From: Hofstenia miamia
Lineage: Eukaryota > Xenacoelomorpha > Acoela
NCBI GenBank assembly: GCA_004352715.1
Contig: SCFE01000078.1
Location: 892,790 to 956,789, forward strand
Reading direction: 5' to 3'
Length of the DNA stretch: 64,000 nt
Part shown: piece by piece, positions 48,325-61,567 of the stretch
How positions within the stretch are numbered: position 1 is the first letter of the stretch
Layout of the letters: the number at the start of each line of letters is the position of its first letter
Notes under the pieces: model-generated
Seen by the model: only the letters and a program-made list of their open reading frames with translations
Databases searched by the model: none
What the model was told of the DNA's origin: nothing
Position numbers and translations under genes: made by a program

Positions 48325-49000
48325 CTGCGATATAACATTTTCACTTTTTTGTTTGTAATACTGTTGCTAGCAAGACAAAATGTGGGTAAATACATGTTTA
48401 TTAACTTCAATTGTTATTAATGCAATCTTAGTTCAAGACATTAGCATTTGAATCAAATGAAATACAAATTTATCTACACCAACTGTAACTCAAATTCATA
48501 TTCGTGCAATACATTTCATGTTCATGTACACAATTTCGGAATTGTTCCAATTTCGTATTTGTAGAGTTCAACTAACATTTGTAAAATTCAATTTCATATT
48601 ATATTTCTTGGCTTTGTAAGTAAATTTTCTGTCCCTATTTCCTAATAAAAAATAACGTAAATTTTGTATTCTTGCACTGTATTTGATATGATAACTACCC
48701 CAACAATAATAATGTAAATTAGAATACTAGTACGATAAATTTAATCTCAGATCCACATATTTGGGCGACTGCCCAAAATGGACATGAGTTTGAAAAATCC
48801 ATGTGAATTCACGGATGCGGATTGTAATAATAAATGAGCATGAGGATGCGTATCATGTGATATAATTTTGTGGACTTTTTGCGAATTGAATTGTAAGGAT
48901 TTTATAAAATATATGTTTATAAAAAACTGAAAATTCGATGCCCTTTAAATGCATTTAAAAGTGGTCAGAATTTACTGCCTTCAGAAAAACTGGGCAAAAT
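48325..49000. other. 3' flank of the GPCR gene
   Basis: AT-rich; an AATAAA-type signal (CTAATAAAAAATAA near 48641) could serve for polyadenylation of the receptor transcript. No other feature. Confidence 0.35.
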
Positions 49001-49024
49001 CAAATAAAAGTATCAGAAAACAAA

Positions 49025-49400
49025 TTACGCTTGCTTTCTATTTAATTTCAAATAACATTGCAAATGCATACACACATTTTTTACAAGTGAAACCTTCCAG
49101 TTTCCACATTTTCGCTTCTTGCAAACGCCACAAGTTAATTTGCCATATTGTTGCCATGACTTATTCAACAAAAGCCACGTTTCTCTAAGCTCGTGTAAAT
49201 TGCACACTCCTTTGAGAAATAGTGACATCATTTGTAGGGTTGCATCGAGATGCGTTTTCTTGGACATGCTTATGTCCGAGATATTTCGCTAACTGAAGTA
49301 TAAAATCCTTTTTCAATATTTGTCGAGTTTTTTTCATGAGGTCCTTGACAATAACATGTTCTATGCTGTTTTCTTGTGTGCTTTGCATTCTTAGATTTAA
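49025..49400 (-). pseudogene. Possible piggyBac-type transposase C-terminal relic
   Basis: Minus-strand frames read MSLFLKGVCNLHELRETWLL, then GKLTCGVCKKRKCGNWKVSL, then KNVCMHLQCYLKLNR and a stop. The CxxC...C...(V/L)CM...C(F/Y) arrangement before a C-terminal end resembles the cysteine-rich domain that closes piggyBac transposases. No catalytic part is recognised upstream. A host zinc-binding protein relic is an alternative. Confidence 0.28.
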
Positions 49401-49910
49401 CGCTTCCCGTGCGCCCGTTTATCTTCCAATGCCCGATGCCCACCTGCCCGTTGGAATTCACCGGGTAGGAACGGGCGGCCTGGTCCGCCTGCCATCTATT
49501 GAGAAAAACGTATAATACTACCAAATTAAATCAAAATGCACAAAAGTACTATATAATTTTGTCTTTTAGTGAGAAACTTCTTACGACTCCTATTAAATAT
49601 ATTAATTCTATCTAAGATTATGAATAGAGATTACTGTTTTGCATTTCTGCCATTTTATTACAGCAAATTTACAACAAAATTTAAATATTTTACGGTAAAA
49701 GCCTAAATTTCGCGGTAAATTATTAAATTTCTCTTTAAAATGCGAAAAAGCTTACGTCATTCAGCATATTTTCTAAATTATTATGCTAGACTTTATTTGA
49801 GTGTGCATAATATATGCCCGGTTATTTGAGCGCCCGATAGCAGCCCGATCACAATAATGCACGGTGTCCGCTCTTCCTTTTGCCCTGCGGGCCCGAGCAT
49901 GGTCGCAAAA
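49395..49910. repeat. GC-rich GCCCG/CGGGC-bearing island, probably a hAT-type MITE
   Basis: Two GC-rich arms (49400-49495 and 49815-49910), each with several GCCCG motifs, surround AT-rich sequence with TTACGGTAAA/CGCGGTAAA phrases. The composition contrasts sharply with the flanks. It resembles the CCCGTTTCC-type MITE at 58616-59056, but I could not define clean inverted ends. Confidence 0.35.
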
Positions 49911-50685
49911 CACTACTTTCTTGAGAAAACCCCTTAAGCTTTATAACTCAGAGGAATTAGAAATCGTTTTGCTATAGAATTCTCACCTACTTTGCAGCAC
50001 TGTACCAAACACTGCTAATTATTTTCATTAAAAATAGAGTAAGTTTGAAAGACGTGAAAAAGTTATCACAAGTAATGTTATTTTTTTTCAAAACAAATAT
50101 GCAAAAGTTTTATTAAGTTAATCTGTTCCCAAATTTGCTTCTTGCTTGGCATGATAAAGACAATATCTACCACATATTCATATTTGTATTTAGCTCATTC
50201 AACACCCAAAATTGAATTCCATATTTCTCTAATTGCCTTGCATAAAGACAATCAGTCTAAAGCGACCTTTGCAGGTCTTAAAATGGCTGGGAAATTGGAA
50301 TAGACATCACTCTTATATTTTCTTGAAATATTTCAAATATATCTCTTAAATTTATTGAGAATCCTCACAGAGCCTTTTGAATTTTTTATCAAAACTAATT
50401 TACATTTAGCAATAATCTTGAACTGATCTTGGCTCATGTCATCAATGAAGAAACACGATCCATAGTTAGTACATCAAAAGAACTATACATTCAAATTTTT
50501 ACAAAATCTTCTTTTCATAGAGATCAAACATGTAGATGCTTATAATTAAAATAGTGCGAATTGACTTTCACCTCTTATAAACTCCTATCACAATTGTTTA
50601 TATTGTAACAAATACTTTGTAGAGAATCACCAGAAATGGCTTCTTGCCATTCTTCAAATATATCGGTTGCAATTCCTGATGCAGC

Positions 50686-50765
50686 TGCACGAATAGGCCG
50701 GATTTGAACCGCGCTTATGTTTTCTTAGGCAGGACTGTGGAGAGGTTTTGGCCAATGTCCATCTC
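50686..50765 (-). repeat. tRNA-derived SINE-like head
   Basis: On the minus strand an A-box-like TGGCCAAAACC is followed about 31 bases later by GGTTCAAATCC, a near-consensus B box. The T arm pairs only partly and no acceptor stem closes, so it is not a functional tRNA. A tRNA-derived SINE or tRNA pseudogene is the best reading. A second B-box-like GGTTCAAGCCC occurs at about 51680 on the plus strand. Confidence 0.35.
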
Positions 50766-51729
50766 TAGATATAACATAAAGTTTGAACATAGCAGCTAGT
50801 AGGGCTAGTGGTCCTAACATTTAGAGATTGCATACGAATATTATGCTCTCAAAAACTTTGCTAAAATTGATTTTTTTATTAATCCATTTAACTTGCAAAA
50901 TTAATAAAAGTCTTTGATTTCTATCACTGGATGATTCATAGTATGCATATAAAATGAGATTAAGAAATGAAAGTGGTCAAATCTGACGACATAGGATCTC
51001 TAGTGTTAAATGAATCACAAAAAGATTGTCACTGGCAATATTAATATTGTTAAAAACTTTGAAAAGTCATAGAAGAAATGCTCAGGACTTCCACTCCAAC
51101 CTTTCACCTTGTCGCTAGTTCTCTTCATCCAAACCTAAAATATTTTTGAAGTAGTGAAAAGTCACAGCGATCATCAGACAGATGTGGTTTGATGTAGAGA
51201 ACAATACATATCATTAACCTTGCCAATGCAACTGATGTAGCTGTAGCCAATATATCTCTCAACAACAACCGACAGAAAAACTATCACCTACATAACTTTT
51301 TGAGGACTCAATATCAACTTCCCCATTCACTGAGGAGATGAATTGCTAACAGGTCTCTAAAGAAAATTTTTGAAAACAAGTAGAATTAAAGAATATTTAT
51401 TTATTTTAATTTACATTTCTACATCTTCGTGAAGCTAGCATTTTTGCTGATCTGGTGTTGTTCAAATTTTCGCTAAGATATAAAACAATGTATTGTTTGG
51501 CTTAGAATAACTACATTTACAAAATAATAAACGATTATGGTACGAAATAGGGTTCTGCGAAACAATATTATTGATCCCTGCCCCTTAGGCTCATTCAATT
51601 TGGTCGGAATCCCATTTCAAGGCAGTCACGAGGTCCGATGTAAGCCGACGCAGAGATGTACAGGGACAAAAAATGTTGGTTCAAGCCCGGCACGTCCCCT
51701 TCCCGTTGTTGAAAAGGCCTTTTTATAAA

Positions 51730-54700
51730 GTTCGAGAAGTTGCATGAACTCTGTAAGGTTAGTTATAGTAATTGATTTCCGTTGAATTAATCTTTTCACA
51801 GTATGACAATCAGACTTTAAGTCATTTGTATCTATTAAATGTGCTACAACCACGAAATTCAGTTCTACCACACTTAATAAATATCTCTAAGCTTCAACAG
51901 TTTGCTCAAAAAAGCTTCTATTCATTTATTGTTATTTGGTCAACAACATGAATAAATATGTCCTCGTGAGAAATCGAGTGTATCAGAAAACTTTTATTGC
52001 AATTTTGTCTTTCATTCTGAAGGTTTCCAAATTCAATTATGTTTGAGGATCATTTCAGGTGCTTCTTTTCAATTTCAAACCACAAACTTCTTTCATTAAT
52101 TGTATTTATTTCTTCATTATGATAATCATGATCTTGGTAATCATAGATTACTGTTAATGCTTTTCAAAATGTGAAAATAACAACTAAATGAAACAATAGC
52201 GACCCTTAAATATTTTCAAGCTCTTGACATAGTTGTCTAACTTTAGGATTATAAGAATAGTGACATGCACATTGATTTGTAACAATTATACTATTTGAAT
52301 GGATTCTACAATATTATCATACATATTTAGTTTTTTACAAAATAGAATCCTTGGACATTTTTGACGCACGAAATTTGTCCAGGCAGAACATGAGCCAAGC
52401 TTCTGTTACTGGCTGTTGTCGAAACCACTAAAAATATATTGTGTTTTGTACAAAAAAAACATCGATGAGCCAGATTGTTAATGTATTTTCACCTTTGATC
52501 ACGAGTGCAAATTTTATATGCAAATGGAATAGAAATTTTGATGTTACGAGAAAATAGGAACTTAATTTAAAGCACTCACCTGTGATTGACGGTATTTTTC
52601 ATAACACATATATATTGTTAAGTAAATACTCATGTCTTAGCGTACGAAGCGCTATGCAAATCGCTGGCAAGAATGTTTACAATAACAGAAAAATTATATC
52701 CTAATTTTAGTTGCTCTTATTTATGATCTTACCCTTTTTCGAGCGCAATTTTGAGTATTTATGAGATATTTGAGGGTAACATAGCACATTGTAAATGTAA
52801 AGTACAAAATGAAATAAACCTAAGATTTTTAGCAACAATAGTTGTATAACTTTTAAGTTTCATTGTTGAAGCTAGCTAAGAGATTGCTTAAAAAAAACCA
52901 TAACATCAATTAAATTTTATTCAAACAATATTTATAAAATTATGCATTTCAATACACATTTTTTCTCTTATCAAATTACATAATATGGTCTTCTTAATTG
53001 TTTTGAATCCGGAGAAATCATTAAATGCAAATTTCATTCATTGTCTAATATGTTTGAATTGAGATTGTTCATTAATAACATTACATTTATCTTGGTATTA
53101 AGAATTTAGAAAATAATTAGAATTTGCAGAGCCTCTATTTCATGGAATGAAAATGTACTAAATTATTATGTAAAATATGTTAGAACAAAACGCAAAAAAA
53201 ATTATAAATCATTTCAACTTGGCAGCTGTAGAGATTCATTGGAGCTTGATGGCTTTTGGAAAAAATTTTAATAAAAAATATATGCTAATTTAATGACTAA
53301 TTATTTAATAATGCGTAAAGTTCCTTATTAGGATTTGGAAACAACACACGAAAAATTGTAAAAACTGAAGATTAGAATGAATACAATGTAATTTTTAAGC
53401 AAATATTTTCTAACATTTGCATTATTGAATGATGAGCATTAGCCAATTTAGAACATTATATTCTGTAGATTTCATTCCACGTACCATTGTCTTTTCAACA
53501 CTTAATATTCAAATACAATTTATCATTCAGTAAATTTATCTTTGGATAAGCAAATGAACAGCAATTTATTGTCAGAAGCTATAAATGAACGAAAACTTGA
53601 AAATCTGCATCCTTGAATTAGAAACAATGAAGAAAATATTATAAAGAAAATAAGAAGTATTGATCATACTGAAAAAAACAAAATTAAACAATGAAGAAAT
53701 TTGCATAGAATTTGTGCCCTGGAGCTTTGTTAAAACTAGTATGATCTGATTGCTTAAGAATTTCACTATGCATTGGGCAAATAATAGAAAACTTTTGCAT
53801 TTTCTGACTCATTTGGCATTAGTCTTCAGTATTTTCCATTATTTCAAAAATGTTTGGTAGAATTTGTAAGCATGTATTTGAGTGTAATAATTTACATTTT
53901 ATGATTTTTCTTTCGGCATATCTGATAAGAGAATGGTTCCAAGAAGCTCAACTTCAAGTATTGTAAAAATGCATTTCTAAGAAAAGTGATGCTGAAGATT
54001 TTATGCATAGTATAAAAATTACAACTTATTTTTCATAAATAGAAATAACACATCTTATAATAGCCCAAGCGCATGGTAACACTCGGTTTCGATCACATTG
54101 TCATTTCAAAACAAATAAGAAATTTGCAAATCCTTGCATACGAACTCGTCTATTTGTAAATATGCATATTTGCTACGGTAAGCATTTGTGATTGAAATTA
54201 TTCCTATGCGTAAAGTACAGTAAAACATTACGTTTTAATGAAAAATCCGATATTTGTAAAACCTTTCAAATTTTTAACGCTTCTGTTTTCCGTTCTGTAT
54301 GTACATACTGTGACTAAACTCAAAAGACGTCGCAAATGAACAGGTTCACGACCGGTAGAGAACTAAATCTAAAAATTAAAGAAAAAACAAATCCCTAACT
54401 TGTGGTGTTTTCCGATTTTAGATATCGTTATTAGTTCGTGAGTTATAAAAGTTATGAAATTTTTGGAAAAAGCTTGTAAAGTTTGTAAAAAAATGGTTAG
54501 GGTTAAACTAGATTATTTGAAGTGGATCTATAGTTGGTTGCCTCAAGTCAAATATATATACTTGCTTCAAATACATTATAAACAGTATTAACCAATGCAT
54601 AATGCAAATTTCATCTTGCTTTTCAAATATTGCGAATGATCAAAATTCACAATCTTGTACAATTAATTGCTAAGTGAAATACTTAGAAATATTTGTAATA

Positions 54701-54950
54701 AATATTTATTATATCTGCTTGTGTGGCTTGAAAATTTGAGGGAGATATGTAATTCATCAATTATATTTTGAAATATTGCATTGAAAAATTTGTTTGACAT
54801 CAAATTTGTGAATTTATTTAATGATAGCTTCACATCTATTGTCACGATTATATGTAGATGATTTTATATTCGAATTAGTAAATACTAAAAACTAAAATGA
54901 ATATATTTTAGTTCTCGATAGTGTTAGAGTTAGAGTCAGATATATGCAAG
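51730..54950. other. No gene or element recognised
   Basis: AT-rich with only short frames. No transposon ends, conserved motifs or splice-supported exons were seen on either strand. Confidence 0.4.
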
Positions 54951-54979
54951 CTGAAATATGTCATCAAGCTTCAACCAAA

Positions 54980-57900
54980 ATTTCAGGAGAGAAATAAATA
55001 ACAACTAAATCTCTCTTAAATTTTCTGAATTCATATATGCAATAAACTACTACAAGAATGCTTTGTGGGTAAAACTTAATATTAAAAATTCACTAAGGAG
55101 AATTAACGGGTATATGATAGGTGTATTATATCTTGGTGCAAGGAATTACTTACGTGTAGTCTTAAATCAGATTAATGATACTTACTTCAAATACATGATT
55201 ATTATTGGTGGAGACTTTAATAGAGCTAACGCAAATCTTCTTACAACAGAGTTTCAACTTCAGCAGATGGTGAAGTTTCACACACACGAAAATCGTACCT
55301 TTGGACAAGATTTTTACTAATTTCTCCCAGTTCTATGAGTCAGCTCAACCGATGCTCAGTATTGGTAAATGTAAGCATTTGTCTGTGTACATAAAATCCA
55401 AATACGTATTTGGAAATCCGATAATGACATCTTATAGAATGAAAAAGAAATATAATCTACAATTGTTTGGGAAACATAGTATCCCGCTGTGACTGGAATT
55501 TTTCCACTGATGTTAACGTTTCCTTTGATCAGAATTGGGAAAATTTTTCACAGTTTATGTTCAACACCTATGAATACTTATTTCCAGTGAAAATGCGAAA
55601 AATATGTCCACGACACAAGTCTTGGGTAACTGTAGAAATAGTCCGAATTGATAAGCAAAAGGCAATACGCTCTACGATAAAAGAAATCTTCTTTATATCG
55701 TAGGCTCAGAAATGCTATAAACCGCAAATTAGAAATTGATCGCAAAGATTATTACAACCGTGTTGTTGCTGATCTTAAATGTCTAAACCAAAAGATTGGT
55801 GGACTCAAATAAAGAAAGTTGGTGGCATATCCGTTGAGTCTGCTAGAAAAGAGCTTTCACTTTGTGATAATTTCTTATCTATTGATAAGATTACACTTGC
55901 AAATTGCATTACAATGAGCTTACACAATTACTAACGAGTACGAACCTATATCTGCATCAGATATGGTGACTCCATCTTTAAACGAAAACCCTGTATTTAT
56001 CAGTGAATATCAAACTTTTCTGAAATTGAAAGCATTAAACATTCATAAGTCCTGATGTTCATGGCATTACCATTCCCACCTGGAGTCTCAAAGAATACTG
56101 TTATGAACTGGCATTTCCATAGTCTGCCTTATTAAATCATTCATTTTCAACGTATGATGCCTCCCCCTTTACATGCGCTAATGTGACCTGTTTAGAGGAA
56201 AATAAGCCGTTTAGAAACGTAAGAAAAGATTTCGACCAGTTTCAATAACACACCCTGTTGGGAAATTAGCAGAAGAGGTTTTAATGCAAAAAGGAACTTA
56301 TTGAAAAAATATGTAGCAGTCTAGGTCCCAAACAATATGGAATTATCCCGGGTCGTTCCACCGTATACGCACTCCTTGATATGGCACATAATTTGATAAA
56401 TCCATTGGAAAGTGCTGGGCAATACATACGAATATTTTTAATTGACTTCAGAAAGGCTCTTGATTTAGTTAGTCATCCAATATTAATTAGCAGACTGAGA
56501 GAACTATGCATGCAACTGGATCATAAGCGTCAGCAAAGAGTTCGTTTACCTTTGGGAACACTTTCATTGTGGAATACGTTGTATGCAGTAGTAACTCAAG
56601 AAACCAAACTTGGACCTTGGCTTCTTACACTTTTTGTTAANNNNNNNNNNNNNNNNNNNNNNNNNNNNNNNNNNNNNNNNNNNNNNNNNNNNNTTAGCAG
56701 ACTGAGAGAACTATGCATGCAACTGGATCATAAGCGTCAGCAAAGAGTTCGTTTACCTTGCGGAACACTTTCATTGTGGAATACGTTGTATGCAGTAGTA
56801 ACTCAAGAAACCAAACTTGGACCTTGGCTTCTTACACTTTTTGTTAACTCTTTAATGAGATTTTGGCCCAACAGAGTCAAATTTGTCGACCATCTGACAG
56901 GCTGGGAAGTTTGCTTGCGTGATATTAATTCAGAATTTGAATGTTTAGTTCACAGAGTGGAAAACTGGGCCAGCAAATCCCTTCAGCAACTTAATCTAAT
57001 GAAATCAAAAGAAATTACTGTTTGTCCCTTGCATAACTTTAACTTACCATCTGAAGTTCAAATAACAGATGATAGTATTCAGCGAGTTCAATCAGCTAAA
57101 CTCCTTGGATTAGTAGTTCAAGACAATCTCACATGGGAAGAAAATATGGTTAAAACAGCTGCCAAAAAGATTGCATTTCCTCCGAATTCTTAAAAGGTTC
57201 CGAATTTTAAATATGAAGCAGCATGTCTTATCATCAAGTGTCCATCTCTAAGTGATCGACGAAATTCATGCAGTACTAAGCTTTGGCAAAAAATCCTAAA
57301 CAAAGAAAATCACCAACTGAGTCATTTTGTGCCAAAAACATACATGATTTAGATTATAATTTACGTAACATTCGCGATTACTCCTTCCCACATCGAACTT
57401 CTAGAATGGAGAAAAGNAGAGGATAGGATTCAGCGAGTTCAATCAGCTAAACTCCTTGGATTAGTAGTTCAAGACAATCTCACATGGGAAGAAAATATGG
57501 TTAAAAAAGCCTCCAAAAGATTGCATTTCCTCCGAATTCTTAAAAGGTTTGGTATTCCATTATCGCATCTAATCCAAATCTACACATCATTAATACGCCC
57601 TATTCTAGAGTACTGTTCACCCGTTTGGAGCAGCGCAATAACTAAAGAACAATCAAAGAATTTGGAACGCATTCAAAACGTGCTCTGCGGATAATTTTTC
57701 CGAATTTTAAATATGAAGCAGCATGTCTTATCATCAAGTGTCCATCTCTAAGTGATCGACGAAATTCATGCAGTACTAAGCTTTGGCAAAAAATCCAAAA
57801 CAAAGAAAATCACCAACTGAGTCATTTTCTGCCAAAAACATACGTGATTTAGATTATAATTTACGTAACATTCGCGATTACTCCTTCCCACATCGAACTT

Positions 57901-58015
57901 CCAGAATGGAGAAAAGTTTTGTCTACAATCAAATAGCAGCAATGAATTTGGTTACTCTCTCGCTCTCTAATTTGTTATTTAGGACATATTTTTTTACTAA
58001 AATCTTTCATTAAAT
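54980..58015 (+). pseudogene. CR1-group LINE (endonuclease plus reverse transcriptase), broken
   Basis: Plus-strand blocks in order: endonuclease end (MIIIGGDFNRANANL, then ENRTFG..FLDKIFTN-like); CPRHKSWVTVEI; the linker to RT; RPVSITHPVGKLAEE; LGPKQYGIIPGRSTVYALLD; FLIDFRKALDLVSHPILI (RT box A, FDFRKAFD in active copies); VVTQETKLGPWLLTLFVN (GVPQGTKLGPWLF); KFVDHLTGWEV (the YVDD catalytic box, changed to FVDH); VENWASKSLQQLNLMKSKE; KLLGLVVQDNLTWEEN; and LIQIYTSLIRPILEYCSPVW. Many frameshifts and the damaged catalytic box make it inactive. Two joins duplicate sequence within it (56484-56640 with 56694-56850, and 57076-57410 with 57426-57905). Confidence 0.85.
56641..56693. other. Assembly gap, 53 N, inside the LINE
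   Basis: The 150 or so bases before and after the gap are near-identical copies of the same RT segment, so the gap joins overlapping reads or alleles. Confidence 0.95.
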
Positions 58016-58615
58016 TGTATGCTACATCACTCTCAATTGATAGCAGTTATAAACTACTCCATCATTCTGTGTATATGGTAGATCACAAATATCTATTAAT
58101 TATAAACTTAAACACAAAAGAGACTTATATGTTGTAAATCATAATGCGAATATTAAAGTGTGTACCCTAATGTTCAAATGCAAGGTAGCAATATAATTGT
58201 TGAATTCATATGGTGGAAGGTTTAATGTTAATTTTCTTACATTTATTAATAGCTTTTCTCTATTAATTGCTTTGTGTGGCCCCTCCAAATGCTCGGGGAC
58301 GATGATATTCGCCCCCTTGTCCCCCTAAGGCTGAAACTGCAACAATGTTTTTTAAGATTGTTAGATCATTTTCGTTTATCCGGACCAAGTTCGTGTGTTT
58401 GCTAGACTATAGTAACAGCTGTTAGTTATTATTTTTTGTTTTTGATAAAAAGTTTTATGCGTTGTGAGGCATCTTTCTCATTGGTTGTCTAGAACCTTCG
58501 TTGTCTCTATTTTTAGGTTTTCTGGTATCAACTAAACCTTAAGATTTGGAAGAATGGTGAAGGCTGCTTTAGATAAATTAATAAATCGCTTTTATTTTCC
58601 ATATTAGCGATTGAT

Positions 58616-59056
58616 CACGTCTGGAAACGGGTCGGCGCGTGGGCCAGGTCGGGTTAGACCTGGCCAACAATTAGCGGGTCGGTCCAAGGACGTCTGAATT
58701 ATTTACACAAATTAAGTAAATAATTCAGACCTTCTTTGTTCGGGTTAACAAACCTTCTCGACGGGTCGTTTCAAAAATCAAGATTCAGGATATACATTCA
58801 TTGAAATTGAACGCATATATTTTAATTTAGCTTTATTTCAATTGGATTTGTTACACTCATGTTAAATATGGTACAAAATAATAAAGAAAAAGTTCATTTT
58901 TTTATAATTATAACCCGGGTTTGGTAGTATCAGGTCGGAAACTGTTTGAGGCGAGTAGGGTAAGATCTGAAACTGAGTGGTCCGTTTTGGGTTGGGTCTG
59001 AAATTGTTGGGCTTCGTCGGGTAGGGTCAAGAAAAGTTGACCCGTTTCCAGGCTTG
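58616..59056. mobile_element. hAT-type MITE with 8-bp target-site duplication
   Basis: The ends are CACGTCTGGAAACGGGTC at the left and, inverted, CAAGCCTGGAAACGGGTC at the right (16 of 18 identical). The flanks are CGATTGAT before and CTATTGAT after (7 of 8), the duplication length of hAT elements. The interior is rich in GGGTCGG/GGGTTGG phrases and has no coding capacity, so it would have moved with a transposase made elsewhere. Confidence 0.75.
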
Positions 59057-60165
59057 CTATTGATGTAAATGACAATGACGAATCACCTTCATTCAGTCAA
59101 AACACACAATCTTTGTCTTCCAATTTTGACATACAGACTGGAAAACCCGAAGTAGTCGATCAAAATGAAACGTCTCTTGATAATACATAAATGAGTTTAT
59201 AGCAGTGATCCCCAAATACAAAAATATACTGCTGTAGAGAAATGTCTAATGAAAGGCGCTAGAAAGTACGTAATTGTTTTCGGAACAAGGACATCCAGTC
59301 ACGACGAGCCCTGATTAACCAAGTGCGAGGCCTGCATCAGATTAATATAATGTACAATTAATAACCTGGAAATACTTGAAGATTTTATAGATTTGATCTA
59401 CATTCTACAAAGACAACCAAGTGCCGGGTCTTTGTAAATACTGGGTCTTTTGTAGCATTTGCTACATCTGCTACTATGGTTAATCCATCATTGGCTTTAT
59501 GCAATCTCTGGGATGTGGGAGACCTTGGTAGAAAGGTAAAAATCATCGCATTAACATACATTCACAACATATATAAATTTTACCGAGATTTCGAAGATAA
59601 TGGCAGACAACTGCAATGCGCAAAATAAGAACCGAATTCTTCTTTTTGCATTGGTTCGACATGTCAACGATTACCATAAAATATTTTGAAGTGGGACACA
59701 CGTTCATGTCATGTGATAGAGTTGATAGAGTCCATGTGGGCATCTGAAAAAAAAGAAAAGCTGAGGCTTGATCTGTTGATTATGATGATGTCGTCAATGT
59801 TATCAAATCCTCAAGAATACAATTGGCCACAATCTGTCTGATGCTGTTTCACGAGTTTCCGAGGCTCATGCAGTAAAGGTTCGACGTGGATCTATAAGCT
59901 TCCACTTTAAAAATGACATTTAGGACATTTTTAATGAAAGCCACATCTTCGAAAGGAAGTCTATCAGACACATCACTTTCTATGATGTCAATTACCTGGA
60001 TATGGCGAAAATGGAGAATACCAAAAGTGGGATTTCTCGTCAAAAAATATTCAGACTTGGAAACATTAGCGAAGAGAATGCTGAACACAAATGCATTAAA
60101 AATTAATAGAAAGATCGATAAATCTTATAAAAATTCACAAATTCTTATTCTGTGAAGTAATAATA
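59057..60165 (+). pseudogene. Decayed gene with conserved DNC.AQNKNR and GHTFMSCDR motifs (DUF7869-like)
   Basis: Plus-strand fragments: LALCNLWDVGDLGRKVK (about 59490); ADNCNAQNKNRILLFALVRH (about 59600-59660); after a one-base shift VGHTFMSCDRVDRVHV (about 59690); VDYDDVVNVIKSSR; then AVKVRRGSISFHFKNDI and THTF-like downstream sequence ending IKN and TAA at about 60107. The combination of ..DNC..QNKNR, GH.FM.CDRDF and D..VI..SR is shared by a widespread family of eukaryotic proteins annotated with DUF7869, many of them transposon-associated; I recall this from memory and have not searched it. At least three stops or shifts make this a pseudogene. Adjacency to the MITE is probably coincidental. 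Confidence 0.5.
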
Positions 60166-60944
60166 TCTAGAAATAAAATATTAATTCGCCGAAAAAAACC
60201 TGAGATACTGGTTTATGATCATATTGAAATGAGAAAATTTTATGCAAAACAATGTATTTATCCAAGAATACTATGTATTAGAATAGCATATACTATCAGG
60301 ATCTTTAGGGCAAGAACGACCTAAAATTCATATTCAACACAGTATCATTTGTGACGACAGCATAGTGATATTCATTTGTGATCACATGAAGGCGGGATGG
60401 GAAAAAAATCCTCACCAAGAGTTCATGCGTTCGCCTTCATACGGCTCCAATAACAAACACGCAATACATAGTCAATCAAACAATGTTCTCCTAAATTGCA
60501 ATATACATTGCTTTATATAAACCAAAAAATTTTAGAAATCGGTGCGGTTATTCAAAAGTTAATAAGAAATAAAATGTTGAAATTTAAAATCGTTTTTCTC
60601 AAAACTGCATTTCCGAGACACGTTGTTTCGCTTGCCGAGTGTAGTATTATGTTCGTTTGATTTTGTAGTTATCCAAGCTGAATATTTTGATGTTCATAAA
60701 TATGCAAAACTGATCTTTTCAAGAAAAATGTCAACCAAGTACTAGTTTAGACCAGAACCGGGCAGAAGCCTGGGTTGGGCTTGTTCCAAAAAATTAACAA
60801 TAAAGCTAGTCCAGCAATAAAATTTCTGAACAGTGGGCTTAGAATTTTTTCAAATTTTATTAATATGCATTCTTTTTCTTAGTTTGATAATTAACAACAT
60901 TATATCAACTATTATATTCAATTTTAATAGCGATATTTTCAATT

Positions 60945-61099
60945 ATATGTCTAATCCTCTGCCGGGCTTGGGTTATGACATAATCGCCCCTGTTTGAAAA
61001 CACAGTCTGACTGAATAATAATGTGCAATGATAAGATTGAAATAATTAATAAACTTTCAATTATATGTCTAACCCTCTGACGGTCTTGGGTTATGACAT
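60945..61099 (-). pseudogene. Possible hAT transposase C-terminal scrap
   Basis: Minus-strand reading of 61018-60945 gives SQTVFSNRGDYVITQARQRI, which resembles the hAT dimerisation block (ERVFS.GG..VT..R..L). A diverged second copy lies at 61058-61099 against an 18-N gap. It is short and unsupported by flanking sequence. Confidence 0.33.
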
Positions 61100-61117
61100 N
61101 NNNNNNNNNNNNNNNNN
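61100..61117. other. Assembly gap, 18 N
   Basis: Sits after a near-repeat (60948-60979 compared with 61062-61099), again suggesting an allelic join. Confidence 0.95.
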
Positions 61118-61567
61118 ACAGCCTGCTAACGGACCAGAACACTAGCATATATATGGAAATATTTGCGCATGGTTAGAGCAATGTTAGTAATATATAACAG
61201 TTTACTGCATGAGTTTTGCAATATATTGTGGCCATACATAGATGACTTTAAGTTATTTAATCTTATTCTCTAAAAGTTTACTTTTATTTTGAAAAATTTT
61301 GGAAATTTGAAATATCCTTGGCTGCGGTAAGGTTCAAAAGTGTTCCAAAATTCTATTATGTGTGCTTTAGCAGCTCCAAAAAATAATATCACCTATTAGC
61401 ACTGAATAGTAATTTTGGTTCAACTAATAGTAAGCTTAGTCAACAACTACTAGGGTTATGGAGGCCCGCTCTTTCCCAAAAGTGAATGAGGCGTGGCTGG
61501 TAAAATCCAATTAAACTAAGTGGGACTAGGGCCAGCAAAATATTTGTCTTGCAGAACCATAATCACT

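Noticed and set aside
59057-59190. DVNDNDESPSF phrase resembling a cadherin calcium-binding motif
   Set aside because: A single short phrase next to the MITE, with no cadherin repeat around it; more likely part of the decayed gene that follows or chance.
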